From: Solwaraspora sp. WMMA2056 | GTDB lineage: Bacteria > Actinomycetota > Actinomycetes > Mycobacteriales > Micromonosporaceae | Direction: 5' to 3' | DNA length: 64,000 nt | NCBI RefSeq assembly: GCF_030345095.1 | Contig: NZ_CP128360.1 | Span: 5,146,001 to 5,210,000 of the forward strand | Shown here: positions 7,722 to 15,821 of the stretch, in pieces | Numbering within the stretch: the first letter of the stretch is position 1 | How the letters are laid out: each line of letters begins with the position of its first letter | Notes under the pieces: model-generated | Told to the model about the DNA's origin: nothing | Databases searched by the model: none | What the model saw: the letters and a program-made list of their open reading frames with translations, nothing else | Position numbers and translations under genes: made by a program

Positions 7722-9620
7722 TCAGGCCTCCTTGACGCGCGGGTTGCGGATCGGGGTCTCGTCCTCGGTCTTCACCGCGCGGCCGAGGCCACTGACCCGG
7801 GGCGACAGGAACGCCTTGGTCCGGGCCAGCATGGACATGATCGGGTGCCGGAAGAGGAAGACCACGACCAGGTCGAGGACGGTGGCGAGGCCGAGGGCGA
7901 AGGCGAAGCCCTTCACCGTACCGACCGAGACGATGTAGAGCACCACGGCGGCCATCAGGGTGATCGCGTTGGCCGAGATGATCGTCCGCCGGGCCCGGAT
8001 CCAGGCCCGGGGTACGGCGCTGCGCGGGCTCCTGCCCTCGCGTATCTCGTCCTTGAGGCGTTCGAAGTACAGCACGAACGAGTCGGCCGCCACACCCAGC
8101 GAGACGATCAGACCGGCGATGCCGGCCAGGGTGAGGGTGAAGCCGATCTGCCGGCCGAGCACCACCAGCGCGCCGAAGACCAGCAGCGCCGACAGGATCA
8201 GGCTGAGGAAGATGACGATGCCGAGCATCCGGTAGTAGAAGAACGAGTAGACCGCGACCAGCAGCATGCCGATGCCGGCGGCCAGCAGGCCGGCCCGCAG
8301 GTGTTCGGTGCCCAACGTGGCGGAGATGCTCTGCGCCTCCTGCGGCTCGAAGGTCAGCGGCAGGGCACCGTAGCGCAGGTTGCTGGCCAGCTCGTTGGCG
8401 GTGGCGCCGGTGAAGTCACCGGTGATCTGCGAGTCGCCGGTGAGCACGCCCTGGATCTCCGGTGAGGAGATCACCTCGTTGTCGAGTACGACCGCGACCC
8501 GGCACTTGCCGTCCTGACCGAGCGCGCTGGCCTCGCACTGCTGGTCGGTGTTGTTGAACGCCTCGCGGGTCAGCTCGGTCCAGGCCCGCTGCCCGGAGCC
8601 GGTGAAGTTGAGGCTGACCACCCACTGGCCGGTGGTCTGGTCCACCACGCCACTGGCGTCGCTGACGTCGGTGCCGACCACCTTGGCCTCGTCGAGGAAG
8701 TACTTGATCAGTCCTTCGCAGGCGACGACCTGCTGCGACTCGTCCCGGATCGAGCCGGCCTGGCGCAGCGCCAGCTTGTCGCAGGTCACGTACGGCACGT
8801 TGTACTGCACGGTGGCCGGCAGCACCCGTACCTCTGCCGGGGTGAGCTCGCTGAACGGGGCGAGCGTGTCGGCCAACGACGGGTCGGCGCTGAAGTCGGC
8901 CGGGGCCTGCAGGCCGGTCGCGGCGGACCAGGCGCCCTCGCCCACCTTGGCCTGGACGGCGGCCAGGTCGGCCGGGCCGTCGTCGGTGGCGTCGGGGGCC
9001 GGCGTCGCCGACGGGCTGGTCTCGGCGCTGGGGCTGGGGTCGGGCGACGCGCTCGGGTCCGGCTGGGCCATTCCGCCCTCGCCGCCGGCCGACGGGCTGG
9101 CCTCGGCCTCGGCCTCGGGGGACGCCGCCGGGTCCGGCGACGGGGAGTCGCCCGGTGCCGGCGACTCGCCGCCCTCGGCTGCCTCGCTCGGGCTCGGGCT
9201 GGCCTGCGGCTGCGCCGGCTCGCCGCCGTCGGTCGCCTTGAGCACCTTGCGGAAGCGCAGCTCAGCGGCGTTGCCGATCTCGGTAAGGTCGCGGTTCTGG
9301 CCGGGCAGCGACACGACGATGTTGCGGTCGCCCTCGGTCACCACCTCCGCCTCGGACACGCCGAGGCTGTTGACCCGGTTCTCGATGATGTCGCGGGCCT
9401 GCTCCAGCGAGGCGGCCGGCGGCGCGCTGCCGTCCTCGGTGGTGGCCTCCAGGGTGACCCGGGTGCCGCCGATCAGGTCAAGGCCGAGTTTCGGCTCGAG
9501 CCGGTCCTGCCAACTGCCGCTCGCTCCGGCAAAGAACACCAGAAGGTAGAGGACGGCGAAGATGAGCCCGAGAGCGGCGAGCTGCCGCCCGGGGCGCATC
9601 TGTCCCTGAGGTGGTGCCAC
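7722..9620 (-). CDS. secD: Protein translocase subunit SecD
   Basis: A 632-residue SecD. It shows the first membrane segment (about 14-31), the signature LGLDLIGGTRVTLE, the P1 periplasmic domain, and the C-terminal RND helices (LVAVYSFFYYRMLGI, LGVAADSFVLYFERLKDEI). Residues about 131-218 are an inserted Pro/Ser/Ala/Glu low-complexity segment. I use GTG at 9620 because AGGA sits 5-6 nt upstream; the longer open frame to 9758 has no ribosome site and a non-SecD sequence. It is followed by secF with a 1-nt gap, and yajC lies 184 nt upstream. Confidence 0.94.
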   Translation of the reverse strand: MAPPQGQMRPGRQLAALGLIFAVLYLLVFFAGASGSWQDRLEPKLGLDLIGGTRVTLEATTEDGSAPPAASLEQARDIIENRVNSLGVSEAEVVTEGDRNIVVSLPGQNRDLTEIGNAAELRFRKVLKATDGGEPAQPQASPSPSEAAEGGESPAPGDSPSPDPAASPEAEAEASPSAGGEGGMAQPDPSASPDPSPSAETSPSATPAPDATDDGPADLAAVQAKVGEGAWSAATGLQAPADFSADPSLADTLAPFSELTPAEVRVLPATVQYNVPYVTCDKLALRQAGSIRDESQQVVACEGLIKYFLDEAKVVGTDVSDASGVVDQTTGQWVVSLNFTGSGQRAWTELTREAFNNTDQQCEASALGQDGKCRVAVVLDNEVISSPEIQGVLTGDSQITGDFTGATANELASNLRYGALPLTFEPQEAQSISATLGTEHLRAGLLAAGIGMLLVAVYSFFYYRMLGIVIFLSLILSALLVFGALVVLGRQIGFTLTLAGIAGLIVSLGVAADSFVLYFERLKDEIREGRSPRSAVPRAWIRARRTIISANAITLMAAVVLYIVSVGTVKGFAFALGLATVLDLVVVFLFRHPIMSMLARTKAFLSPRVSGLGRAVKTEDETPIRNPRVKEA

Positions 9621-9804
9621 GGCGGTCCTGTCTCCCTGCGCAGTTCGGCCGCTGTGCACCGGGGCGGCAGCGGTTGACGCCACCGGTGGACGCGGCGGTG
9701 GGGTGGTCGTCCTACCGGCGGCGACCGCCCGTCGGGGCGACCGTGACCGGCAACACAACGATCAGTATCTTCGATGTAACGAAAGCGCGCTGACCCGGGG
9801 TGGG

Positions 9805-10152
9805 TCAATCCTTGGTCGGCACCTCGTCCGGCGTGACCGACTCGGTCACCGCCGGCGTGTCGGTCTTCTGCACGACGCGGGCGATCGCCGGTCGGGCGTA
9901 CCGGGCGTGCACGCCGGGCGACACCTCCAGCATCACGGTCTCGTCGTCCATGCTCGAGACGGTGCCGTACAGGCCGCCGATCGTGACCACCTCGTCGCCG
10001 GGGCCGATCGACGACTGCATCTGCTCGGCTTCCTTGCGGCGCTTCTGCTGTGGCCGGATCATCATGAAGTACATGACGCCGAAGAGCAGGGCGATCATCA
10101 GAATCGGCATGAAGCTGGCGCCGCCAGCAGCGCCGTCTTGTGCCAAGAGCAC
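9805..10152 (-). CDS. yajC: Preprotein translocase accessory subunit YajC
   Basis: A 115-residue protein with a single N-terminal membrane helix (LMIALLFGVMYFMMI), the family signature IRPQQKRRKE immediately after it, and a small SH3-like domain with GDEVVTIGGLYGTV. YajC associates with SecDF. The start is taken at GTG 10152, 8 nt after GGAAAGG; the open frame extends upstream to 10272 but that part is unlike YajC. The gene lies between ruvB and secD, as expected. Confidence 0.93.
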   Translation of the reverse strand: MLLAQDGAAGGASFMPILMIALLFGVMYFMMIRPQQKRRKEAEQMQSSIGPGDEVVTIGGLYGTVSSMDDETVMLEVSPGVHARYARPAIARVVQKTDTPAVTESVTPDEVPTKD

Positions 10153-10298
10153 AACAACAACCTTTCCGTCAGCCACCCGCAGGGCCGGTACGCTCTGCGG
10201 AGGCAGGATCTCACGTGCCGTACAGACCGCGGCGAGTCTAGTCGGTGTGACTGAGAACCCAGCGCGCGGCACTGATCACGTTCAGATCACGAGATAAT

Positions 10299-11390
10299 CT
10301 AAGCCTCAAAGTTGAATAAATCCGGCTTATCCGCCACGGTGCCACGGGTGGATCCGGTCCCGGAGCCAGGCCCGCCGAGCGCACCCGGCGGCGGCACCCG
10401 GCCCAGATGACGCCACGCCGCCTCGGTCGCCACCCGCCCCCTCGGCGTACGGGCCAGCAGCCCCGCGCGCACCAGGAACGGCTCGCACACCTCCTCGACG
10501 GTGTCCGGCTGCTCCCCCACCGCCACCGCCAGGGTCGACAACCCGACCGGGCCGCCACCGAACGAGCCGATCAGCGCGCCCAGCACCGCCCGGTCCAGTC
10601 GGTCCAGACCGAGCTCGTCGACGTCGTACACGGTCAACGCCGCCCGCGCCGTCTCCCGGTCGACCACCCCGGCCCCACGGACCTCGGCGTAGTCGCGGAC
10701 CCGGCGCAGCAGCCGGTTCGCGATCCGGGGCGTCCCCCGCGACCGGCCGGCGATCTCCACCGCGCCGTCCGGGGTGATCGGCACCGACAGGATGCCGGCG
10801 GACCGGCGCAGCAGCACCTCCAGCTCGGCCGGCTCGTAGAAGTCCAGATGCGCGACGAACCCGAACCGGTCCCGCATCGGACCGGTCAACAGGCCCGCCC
10901 GGGTGGTCGCGCCGACCAGGGTGAACGGCTCCACGTCCAGCGGGATCGCCGTCGCACCCGGCCCCTTGCCGACCACCACGTCGACCCGGAAGTCCTCCAT
11001 CGCGCTGTAGAGCAGCTCTTCCGCCGGCTTGGCGATCCGGTGGATCTCGTCGATGAAGAGCACGTCGCCCTCGGCCAGGCTGGTCAGGATCGCGGCCAGG
11101 TCACCGGAACGCTCGATCGCCGGGCCGCTGGTCACCCGGATCCCCGCACCCAGCTCGGCCGCGACGATGTTGGCCAGCGTCGTCTTGCCCAGCCCCGGCG
11201 GCCCGCTGAGCAGGATGTGGTCCGGCGGCGTACCCCGGCCCATCGCCCCCTTCAACAGCAGGTCCAGCTGGTCACGGACCCGGTGCTGGGCGATGAACTC
11301 GGCCAGCCGGCGCGGTCGGACGCTGACCTCGGCGTCGCGTTCGGCGTCGCTGGCGTACGCCGACACCAGCCCGTCGACCTCCTCGCTCAC
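10299..11390 (-). CDS. ruvB: Holliday junction branch migration ATPase RuvB
   Basis: A 363-residue AAA+ motor that drives branch migration of Holliday junctions with RuvA. Visible motifs are Walker [12 protein letters not shown], Walker B FIDEIHR, sensor and arginine-finger region [10 protein letters not shown], and the C-terminal winged helix. The GTG start has GGAG 6 nt upstream. It is the last gene of ruvC-ruvA-ruvB; ruvA ends 19 nt upstream. A candidate SOS box in front of ruvC would control all three genes. Confidence 0.97.
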   Translation of the reverse strand: MSEEVDGLVSAYASDAERDAEVSVRPRRLAEFIAQHRVRDQLDLLLKGAMGRGTPPDHILLSGPPGLGKTTLANIVAAELGAGIRVTSGPAIERSGDLAAILTSLAEGDVLFIDEIHRIAKPAEELLYSAMEDFRVDVVVGKGPGATAIPLDVEPFTLVGATTRAGLLTGPMRDRFGFVAHLDFYEPAELEVLLRRSAGILSVPITPDGAVEIAGRSRGTPRIANRLLRRVRDYAEVRGAGVVDRETARAALTVYDVDELGLDRLDRAVLGALIGSFGGGPVGLSTLAVAVGEQPDTVEEVCEPFLVRAGLLARTPRGRVATEAAWRHLGRVPPPGALGGPGSGTGSTRGTVADKPDLFNFEA

Positions 11391-11409
11391 CTGCTCCTAC
11401 CCTCGTCGC

Positions 11410-12012
11410 TCACCGGGTCCTGCCCAGCAGCCTGATTGCCTGCTTGAGCAGCACCGGGACCGGCGGCGGCGGGCCGTCCAGGCTCTCCGCCACGGCGGCC
11501 ACCGCCTGGTCGGCCTGCCCGGCGGTCCAGCCCAGCCCGACCAACGCCTGCCGGACCTGTTCCGGCCACGCCCCGGCGGTCACCCCGGCCGCGCCGTCGG
11601 CACCGACCGGCACCGGCCCGACCCGGTCCCGCAACTCCAGCACCAGCCGCTCGGCGCCCTTCTTGCCGATCCCCGGCACCCGAGTGAGCGCCGCCGTGTC
11701 GGCATTCGCGATCGCCTTGCGCACCGCGTCCGGGGTGAGCACCGACAGCACCGCCTGCGCCAGCCGGGGCCCGACCCCGCTGGCCGTCTGCAGCAGCTCG
11801 AACAGCTGCTTCTCGTCGTCGTCGGCGAAGCCGTACAGGGTGAGCGAGTCCTCCCGGACCACCAGGCTGGTGGCCAGCCGGGCCGGGCCGCCGGGCCGCA
11901 GGTTGGCCAGGGTGCCCGGGGCACAGTGCACCGCCAGACCGACCCCGCCGACCTCGATCACCGCACTGTCCGGCGCGACCGCCAGCACCACCCCGCGCAG
12001 ACTCGCGATCAT
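11410..12012 (-). CDS. ruvA: Holliday junction branch migration protein RuvA
   Basis: A 200-residue protein that binds the four-way junction and loads RuvB. The N-terminal OB fold ([20 protein letters not shown]) is followed by helix-hairpin-helix motifs, including [18 protein letters not shown], and a C-terminal three-helix RuvB-contact domain ending [12 protein letters not shown]. The start ATG overlaps the ruvC stop by 4 nt (ATGA), so translation is coupled. Length is normal. Confidence 0.96.
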   Translation of the reverse strand: MIASLRGVVLAVAPDSAVIEVGGVGLAVHCAPGTLANLRPGGPARLATSLVVREDSLTLYGFADDDEKQLFELLQTASGVGPRLAQAVLSVLTPDAVRKAIANADTAALTRVPGIGKKGAERLVLELRDRVGPVPVGADGAAGVTAGAWPEQVRQALVGLGWTAGQADQAVAAVAESLDGPPPPVPVLLKQAIRLLGRTR

Positions 12013-12536
12013 CGGGCACCTCCGCTCCGGGCCGCCCGCTGTGCGGCGGCCAGCCGGTCATGCGTACCACCTCGCCAGATGTGGCAGATCGCCAGGGCGA
12101 GCGCGTCGGCGGCGTCCGCCGGGCGCGGTGGGCGGTCCAGCCGCAGCAGCCGGGTGACCATCGCGGTCACCTGGGCCTTGTCGGCCTGGCCGGAACCGGT
12201 CACCGCCGCCTTCACCTCACTCGGGGTGTAGGTCCGCACCGGCAGCCCGGCCCGCGCGCCGGCCAGCACGGCCACCGCGCTGGCCTGCGCGGTGCCCATC
12301 ACGGTACGCACGTTGTGCTGGCTGAACACCCGCTCGACCGCCACGCTGCGCGGCTGATGCTCGGCGACCAGGGCGGTCAGCCGCTCGTCGAGGTGCAGCA
12401 GTCGGTCCGGCAGGTCGTCGCCCGGGTCGGTCTGCACCACGTGGTACGCGACCAGCCGGCACGGCCGACCCGGCACGCCTTCCACCACGCCGACCCCGCA
12501 CCTGGTCAGGCCAGGGTCGACCCCGAGCACCCGCAC
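12009..12536 (-). CDS. ruvC: Crossover junction endodeoxyribonuclease RuvC
   Basis: A 175-residue nuclease that resolves Holliday junctions by symmetric cleavage. The four acidic catalytic residues are represented by [10 protein letters not shown], the Glu of VERVF, and [13 protein letters not shown] near the C-terminus. I choose GTG 12536 because GGGGGAGGA lies 6 nt upstream and homologues start M-R-VLGVDPG; an in-frame GTG at 12569 would include the ribosome site. First gene of ruvCAB, with a candidate LexA site about 35 nt upstream. Confidence 0.95.
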   Translation of the reverse strand: MRVLGVDPGLTRCGVGVVEGVPGRPCRLVAYHVVQTDPGDDLPDRLLHLDERLTALVAEHQPRSVAVERVFSQHNVRTVMGTAQASAVAVLAGARAGLPVRTYTPSEVKAAVTGSGQADKAQVTAMVTRLLRLDRPPRPADAADALALAICHIWRGGTHDRLAAAQRAARSGGAR

Positions 12537-12570
12537 CGCCGATCCTCCCCCAGCCGACACCGCCGCCACA

Positions 12571-12585
12571 CGTACGTGTGTTCGA
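12571..12585 (-). promoter_or_regulatory. Candidate LexA (SOS) box upstream of ruvCAB
   Basis: On the minus strand the sequence reads TCGAACACACGTACG. The actinobacterial/Bacillus-type LexA site is TCGAAC-N4-GTTCG; only one base differs (GTA instead of GTT). It lies 35-49 nt upstream of the ruvC start, a sensible operator position, and overlaps the perfect 14-bp palindrome CACACGTACGTGTG at 12567-12580. ruv genes are SOS-regulated in many bacteria. Confidence 0.5.
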
Positions 12586-12651
12586 CACCCTAGCCAACCA
12601 GCGGCGGGCCGGGACAGCCGACACGCGTACCGGAGCCACCCGGCCGGTACG

Positions 12652-13224
12652 TCAGTTCAGCTGCACGTCGATAACCGCGTTCTGGCTCAGGTCGACCGCG
12701 TACTCCAGACGCAGGCCGGTGGTGCCGGCGGGGACCTCGAACGGGACGTACCCCTCGACCGAATCACCGGGGGCGAGGGTGACCGCGTCCGGGGCTTCCC
12801 CGACCTCGGCGTCGTAGAAGGACGGGGCGTAGGTTTCGTCCGACTCGTCGAGGAGGAAGAACTGCACGACGTTCGACTCCCAGGGTTCGGCGTCGATGTT
12901 CTCGATCTTCACCTGGAGGTACAGCACCTCGTTGCCCTCGCCGACCTCCCACAGTGGGGAGCCTGCGGCGGAGGTGCCGAACGATTCGACGGTGAGCCTG
13001 CGCCCGTTGAGTTCCTCGGTGAACGGGAGTGGATCCGCCGCGGTGCTGGTGTCACCGCCGGCATCGGCGCCGTCGGCCGGTTCGTCGGCCTGCGACGGCG
13101 CCGCTGTTTCCTCGACGCTCGACGACGGCGTCCCCTCCGTCGATGAACAGCCTGTGGCGATGAGCCCGAGTACGCCGAGCACGGCGATCTGGGCAACTGC
13201 GGTACCGAGTTTCCTGTTGGCCAT
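12652..13224 (-). CDS. Lipoprotein with DUF4352-like domain
   Basis: A 190-residue exported protein. The lipoprotein signal peptide ends at the lipobox LIATGC (Cys about 27), followed by a Ser/Glu/Ala-rich linker, then a beta-rich domain (about 75-190) with the pattern [19 protein letters not shown] and [16 protein letters not shown], typical of DUF4352/telomeric-repeat-binding-factor-2-like immunoglobulin folds. It should be anchored on the outer face of the membrane; function is unknown. ATG 13224 is used because GAGGAC precedes it; the frame remains open to 13275. It is upstream of ruvC on the same strand but separated by 115 nt. Confidence 0.85.
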   Translation of the reverse strand: MANRKLGTAVAQIAVLGVLGLIATGCSSTEGTPSSSVEETAAPSQADEPADGADAGGDTSTAADPLPFTEELNGRRLTVESFGTSAAGSPLWEVGEGNEVLYLQVKIENIDAEPWESNVVQFFLLDESDETYAPSFYDAEVGEAPDAVTLAPGDSVEGYVPFEVPAGTTGLRLEYAVDLSQNAVIDVQLN

Positions 13225-13279
13225 CGTGTCCTCATTTCCGGCTCTGTTGCGACTGGATCTGCGCACCCGAACCACGACA

Positions 13280-13436
13280 GTGGAGAGCCGCCGGCTCAGG
13301 TGATCTTTGACGTCCCCGTGACGCTAGGAGACGTTGTCAAACCGCGCGGCACCGAGCGGCAGACAGCCGTGGCCACGATCGCGTAGCCCAGCAGCGAGGG
13401 CGTGCAGCGCAAGACTCCGGTCTCGACCAGTTGGTC
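13280..13436 (-). pseudogene. Possible decayed VapC toxin remnant
   Basis: Directly after the vapB-like stop, the minus strand reads through QLVETGVLRCTPSLLGYA in one frame, reminiscent of the internal part of PIN-domain VapC toxins (a helix followed by a CTP-x-LLE segment), then soon loses resemblance and stops. No PIN N-terminus with its catalytic Asp and no start codon are seen. The similarity is weak and from memory; the stretch may simply be non-coding. Confidence 0.2.
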
Positions 13437-13649
13437 TCACCGGTCGAGTCCATCGAGGCGGTCGAGGTGGAAGCCACCGGAGGCGGCGATCTCCTGCAGG
13501 TCAGCCAGTGCTCGTCGCCGCCGTTCGCGGCTTACTCTCACCACCTGCCGGAGAGCGTCGGTCACCGTCTCCCGCTCCGTGGTCGTGCCCAACGCGGCAG
13601 CGGCTTCCGTCAACAGGTCCTCATCAAGATGCAGGTGCGTCGCGGCCAT
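13437..13649 (-). CDS. VapB-like type II antitoxin, apparently orphan
   Basis: A 70-residue protein with an N-terminal beta strand and helix-helix (THLHLDEDLLTEAAAALG) of ribbon-helix-helix type and a charged C-terminal half (VVRVSRERRRRALADLQEIA). This matches the VapB antitoxin family, which binds its own promoter and neutralises a VapC RNase. AGGAG is 6 nt before the ATG at 13649, which is preferred over the ATG at 13655 that would abut it. No intact vapC follows: the 160 nt downstream lack a PIN-domain frame. The antitoxin is therefore solitary or partnered elsewhere. Confidence 0.72.
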   Translation of the reverse strand: MAATHLHLDEDLLTEAAAALGTTTERETVTDALRQVVRVSRERRRRALADLQEIAASGGFHLDRLDGLDR

Positions 13650-13740
13650 GGACATCTCCTAGGGGATGGTTCTCCGCTCGGCCGGCAGGTGCACGTTGTG
13701 CCCGTGCCGGCTCTCGGGACCCAACAGTGCTCCGACGGCT

Positions 13741-13778
13741 TGATGCCACAGGTGCATCAAGATGCACCTGTGGCATCA
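13741..13778. terminator. Perfect inverted repeat, 18-bp arms, downstream of the coupled hypothetical pair
   Basis: TGATGCCACAGGTGCATC at 13741-13758 is exactly complementary to 13761-13778, with AA between. It lies 30 nt after the stop of the gene ending at 13809 and about 90 nt upstream of the vapB-like start. A terminator is the simplest reading; an operator for the antitoxin gene is an alternative, because toxin-antitoxin operators are often palindromic. Confidence 0.6.
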
Positions 13779-13808
13779 GGCTCAACAAGTGCTAGGCCCC
13801 GGGGGCGT

Positions 13809-14153
13809 TCAGCTGGGACCCGGAAGCCTTGGGTCCCGAGGAGGGACAGGGGAAACGATGGGACTGCCCGCCGCGAGTCGCTCGCGGCAGTAGGCGCACA
13901 CCGGGGCGGGCGTCCTGATGACCGCCCCGGGCTGGCGCAACGCGTCGCGGTACGCCCGCACGCTGGTGATGCTGCCGTGCCGCCGTGGGTCGTCGCTGAC
14001 CTCCCGACCGTAGAGCGTCACCCACGAGAACCACTCCGGGGACGGCCATACCTCCTCAACCCGGAGCCGGACCGGGCGATCGGCGTCCACGTGGTCACAC
14101 TGCCGCAGCGCCACGAGATCCCCGGGGCACACCAGAGCTTCGTCGTCAGTCAT
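13809..14153 (-). CDS. Hypothetical protein linked to an XRE/DUF397 locus
   Basis: A 114-residue soluble protein that I do not recognise by name. It begins MTDDEALVCPGDLVALRQCD, has the central aromatic stretch SPEWFSWVTLYGREVSDD, and a C-terminal CAYCRERL that could bind a metal with other cysteines. The ATG overlaps the end of the upstream gene by 8 nt, so the two are translationally coupled. The arrangement, two small minus-strand genes facing away from an XRE regulator, recurs in filamentous actinomycetes as far as I recall. Function is unknown. Confidence 0.7.
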   Translation of the reverse strand: MTDDEALVCPGDLVALRQCDHVDADRPVRLRVEEVWPSPEWFSWVTLYGREVSDDPRRHGSITSVRAYRDALRQPGAVIRTPAPVCAYCRERLAAGSPIVSPVPPRDPRLPGPS

Positions 14154-14568
14154 CGTCCGATGCTCCGTACGACTCGGCGGACTCGTCACGGCCGTCGTGC
14201 GGGTAGCCGGCGGTCATCAACCCGGAGAGATGCAGTACGGCGCGAATCCGCCGGGCATTACTCGGGTCCCAGCGGTCCAGGATGGCGATCGCCCTCAGAA
14301 ACGGCCGGCAGGGTCCGGGTACGCCGCCGCACCGATGGCATTCCCCGGTGGTCCGGTTCGGGATGTGGGTGCGGGCGGTCGAGTTCGCGTCGTGGACCGC
14401 CCGGGACAGTTCCGGGGACCGGGCGGCCACCGAGGACTCTGCCGACCTGGGCGGAGCGGGCGGGCAAGCATCCGCGCGCTCCGCGCTCGACGTGTCGTTC
14501 GGGTCGTGTTGGAAAGATCGATATCGCTCGAGGCGTGGTTCACCACCGATTCCGTCGTTCCTGATCAT
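14146..14568 (-). CDS. Hypothetical protein with cysteine/histidine motif, divergent from the XRE gene
   Basis: A 140-residue protein with a polar, Ser/Arg-rich N-terminal 60 residues and a more ordered C-terminal half. The latter includes GECHRCGGVPGPCRPFL, a C-x2-C-x6-C pattern suggestive of a small zinc site, then AIAILDRWDPSNARRIRAVL, likely helical. It starts at ATG 14568 and is transcribed away from the XRE regulator across a 141-nt divergent gap, so the regulator could control it. It overlaps the next gene by 8 nt. No function can be assigned. Confidence 0.65.
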   Translation of the reverse strand: MIRNDGIGGEPRLERYRSFQHDPNDTSSAERADACPPAPPRSAESSVAARSPELSRAVHDANSTARTHIPNRTTGECHRCGGVPGPCRPFLRAIAILDRWDPSNARRIRAVLHLSGLMTAGYPHDGRDESAESYGASDDD

Positions 14569-14709
14569 CCGTACCCCCTCGGGTGGAGTCGACCGGGTTG
14601 CACTTCCGTCGATTTCCACCCTGGACTGTTCCCGGCAGTGGGCGGAAGATGGATTCGGCCATTGCCCGACGATGGCACACCTGTCGACCGACCATTCGGG
14701 GTGATAATC
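14569..14709. promoter_or_regulatory. Divergent promoter region of the XRE/DUF397 locus
   Basis: This 141-nt gap separates two divergently transcribed units. It is slightly richer in A/T than its neighbours, with no obvious -10/-35 pair that I would defend. A weak ribosome site GGGG lies 8 nt before GTG 14710. The XRE protein is a plausible regulator of both directions. Confidence 0.35.
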
Positions 14710-15495
14710 GTGAATGACCTACCTTCCCTGCCGGCTCGCCTGCGCGAGTTACGGACCAGCCGGAAGATGGCTCAGGACCGGCTCGCGGCGGCGATCGGCG
14801 TATCGAAGTCCCTGGTGCAGCAGTTCGAGTCGGGGAAGCTGGTGCCGCAGGAGGGCACAGCGGAACGCCTGGACGGGTTCTTCGGCACCGGAAACGAGAT
14901 CCAACGGGCGGCCAAGGACGCGCGGGAGGACCGGCAGCCCTGGCTGCGCTCCTGGTTCGACCAAGAGCGCCGGGCGACCTTGCTGCGCAGCTGGGCACCG
15001 ATGCTGGTGCCGGGGCTGTTGCAGTGCGAGTCGTACATGCGCGAGGTCTTCTCGGCCGTGCCGTCGAACGCCGGCAAGGTCGACGCACTGGTCGCCAAGC
15101 GGCGGGAACGCCAGGCGGCGACGATCGACCGGGACGACCCGGTGGGGCTGTCGGCGATCATCGGCGAGGTGGTGCTGCGGCGTGGGCCGAGCGAGGTGCT
15201 GATGGACCAGCTCGGGCACCTGGTGGACGTCGGCCATCGGCCGCATGTCCGCATCCGGGTGATCCCGGCCGAGTCGGAGGGCATCCACGTCGGGCTCTCC
15301 GGAGCGTTCGTGATCGCCAACCTGCCGGACGGCCGGCGATCGGGCCATCTCGATGACCAACTGACCGGCCACGCGCCGACCACCCGTGGCGACCTCGGAC
15401 ACCTGGAGCTAGCCTGGGAGGAGATTGACGCGCTGGCCCTGCCCGTGGTCCAGTCCCGAGACCTGATCCTGAGGACGCTGAATGAACACAGATGA
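14710..15495 (+). CDS. XRE-family helix-turn-helix regulator with DUF5753 domain
   Basis: A 261-residue regulator. The N-terminal helix-turn-helix (about 5-60) reads LRELRTSRKMAQDRLAAAIG and VSKSLVQQFESGKLVPQ. The C-terminal half is the DUF5753 domain found with DUF397 partners, recognisable from RATLLRSWAPMLVPGLLQC and TYMRE-like SYMREVF. In Streptomyces, homologous XRE-DUF397 pairs regulate morphogenesis and behave like a toxin-antitoxin-type module. GTG 14710 is chosen; an in-frame GTG at 14701 is also possible. It overlaps the DUF397 gene by 14 nt. Confidence 0.92.
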   Translation: MNDLPSLPARLRELRTSRKMAQDRLAAAIGVSKSLVQQFESGKLVPQEGTAERLDGFFGTGNEIQRAAKDAREDRQPWLRSWFDQERRATLLRSWAPMLVPGLLQCESYMREVFSAVPSNAGKVDALVAKRRERQAATIDRDDPVGLSAIIGEVVLRRGPSEVLMDQLGHLVDVGHRPHVRIRVIPAESEGIHVGLSGAFVIANLPDGRRSGHLDDQLTGHAPTTRGDLGHLELAWEEIDALALPVVQSRDLILRTLNEHR

Positions 15496-15670
15496 GCCAC
15501 GCTGGCGCAAGAGCACCCGCAGCAACGGCACCGGCGACTGCGTCGAGGTCGCAGACAACCTTCCCGGCCGCGTCCACGTCCGGGACACCAAGAACCGCGA
15601 CGGCGGCACCCTGACCTTCCACCCGACCGCCTGGTCGCGTTTCGTCGAGGTGACAAAGACGCACAGCTGA
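15482..15670 (+). CDS. DUF397 small protein
   Basis: A 62-residue DUF397 protein with the family signature WRKSTRSNGTGDCVEVA and the C-terminal DGGTLTFHPTAWSRFVEVTK. The ATG lies inside the last codons of the XRE gene (14-nt overlap), so production is coupled. DUF397 proteins partner the adjacent XRE regulator in many actinomycetes. A strong hairpin terminator follows 21 nt later, closing the two-gene unit. Confidence 0.93.
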   Translation: MNTDEPRWRKSTRSNGTGDCVEVADNLPGRVHVRDTKNRDGGTLTFHPTAWSRFVEVTKTHS

Positions 15671-15691
15671 ATCCGCGTACGGACGGACAAC

Positions 15692-15729
15692 AAGAGCCCT
15701 GGACCCACCTGGATGGGTCCGGGGCTCTT
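15692..15729 (+). terminator. Hairpin terminator after the DUF397 gene
   Basis: AAGAGCCCTGGACCCA at 15692-15707 pairs with 15714-15729 (TGGGTCCGGGGCTCTT) across a 6-nt loop, with a single G-T wobble. It starts 21 nt after the DUF397 stop. Confidence 0.8.
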
Positions 15730-15821
15730 GGCACGCCGCTCAAGTGATCCGCTCCTGCCCATTGCTGCACGACATACTGTCCGCGAATTTCAGGGTGCGG
15801 ATCACTAGCAGCCGATGATTA

